DNA of 7,096 bases from Pseudomonadota bacterium. Its GTDB lineage: Bacteria; Pseudomonadota; Alphaproteobacteria; Rhizobiales; Rhizobiaceae. The notes under the pieces are model-generated. The model made no database searches, was not told the DNA's origin, and worked only from the letters and a program-made list of their open reading frames with translations. Shown one piece after another: positions 6,471 to 7,096 of this stretch. Numbering within the stretch: the first letter of the stretch is position 1; every line of letters starts with the position of its first letter. A program made the position numbers and the translations under genes. The stretch is from positions 1-7,096 of the forward strand of contig JAEYXI010000668.1 in the NCBI GenBank assembly GCA_023428515.1, in the 5' to 3' direction.

Positions 6471-7096
<626 letters not shown>

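Overview
The window is GC-rich, tightly packed bacterial DNA. It most likely comes from an alphaproteobacterium of the Hyphomicrobiales (Rhizobiales), perhaps the Mesorhizobium/Phyllobacteriaceae group. The reasons are base composition, a sigma-32 of the RpoH2 type found in rhizobia, a rhizobial-style promoter (CTTG..-N17-CTAT.T), and a short CTCGAG-centred palindrome of a kind I associate with such genomes. The genus is inference; no rRNA or other taxonomic marker is present.

Layout. Positions 1-516 (minus) hold the N-terminal part of an ABC-F ATPase that runs off the left edge. Eight bases upstream of it lies a thiamine pyrophosphokinase gene (525-1169, minus). The divergent interval 1170-1421 carries a plus-strand promoter, a TPP riboswitch (1272-1366) and a hairpin that buries the next gene's Shine-Dalgarno site. 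Then come thiB, thiP and thiQ (1422-4809, plus), which encode a complete thiamine/TMP/TPP ABC importer: periplasmic binding protein, fused permease and ATPase. Adjacent genes overlap by a few bases. After a 114-base gap with a possible promoter comes a lipoprotein metalloprotease of family M48 (4924-6465, plus). Its stop codon is five bases from that of a convergent rpoH gene (6471-7096, minus), which runs off the right edge without its N-terminus.

How the genes work together. ThiBPQ brings thiamine compounds into the cell, and the divergent kinase turns thiamine into TPP. TPP binds the riboswitch, which can hide the thiB ribosome-binding site and so shut off the importer. This is a compact feedback loop for thiamine salvage. 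I can draw both states of the switch by hand from complementary segments. The M48 protease and RpoH may both belong to stress handling, but nothing in the sequence ties them together beyond their convergent position.

I see no mobile element, CRISPR array, tRNA or rRNA, and no evidence of an undescribed multi-gene system. The most informative details are regulatory: the riboswitch expression platform, a 28-base palindrome translated at the start of ThiP, and the near-abutting convergent 3' ends.
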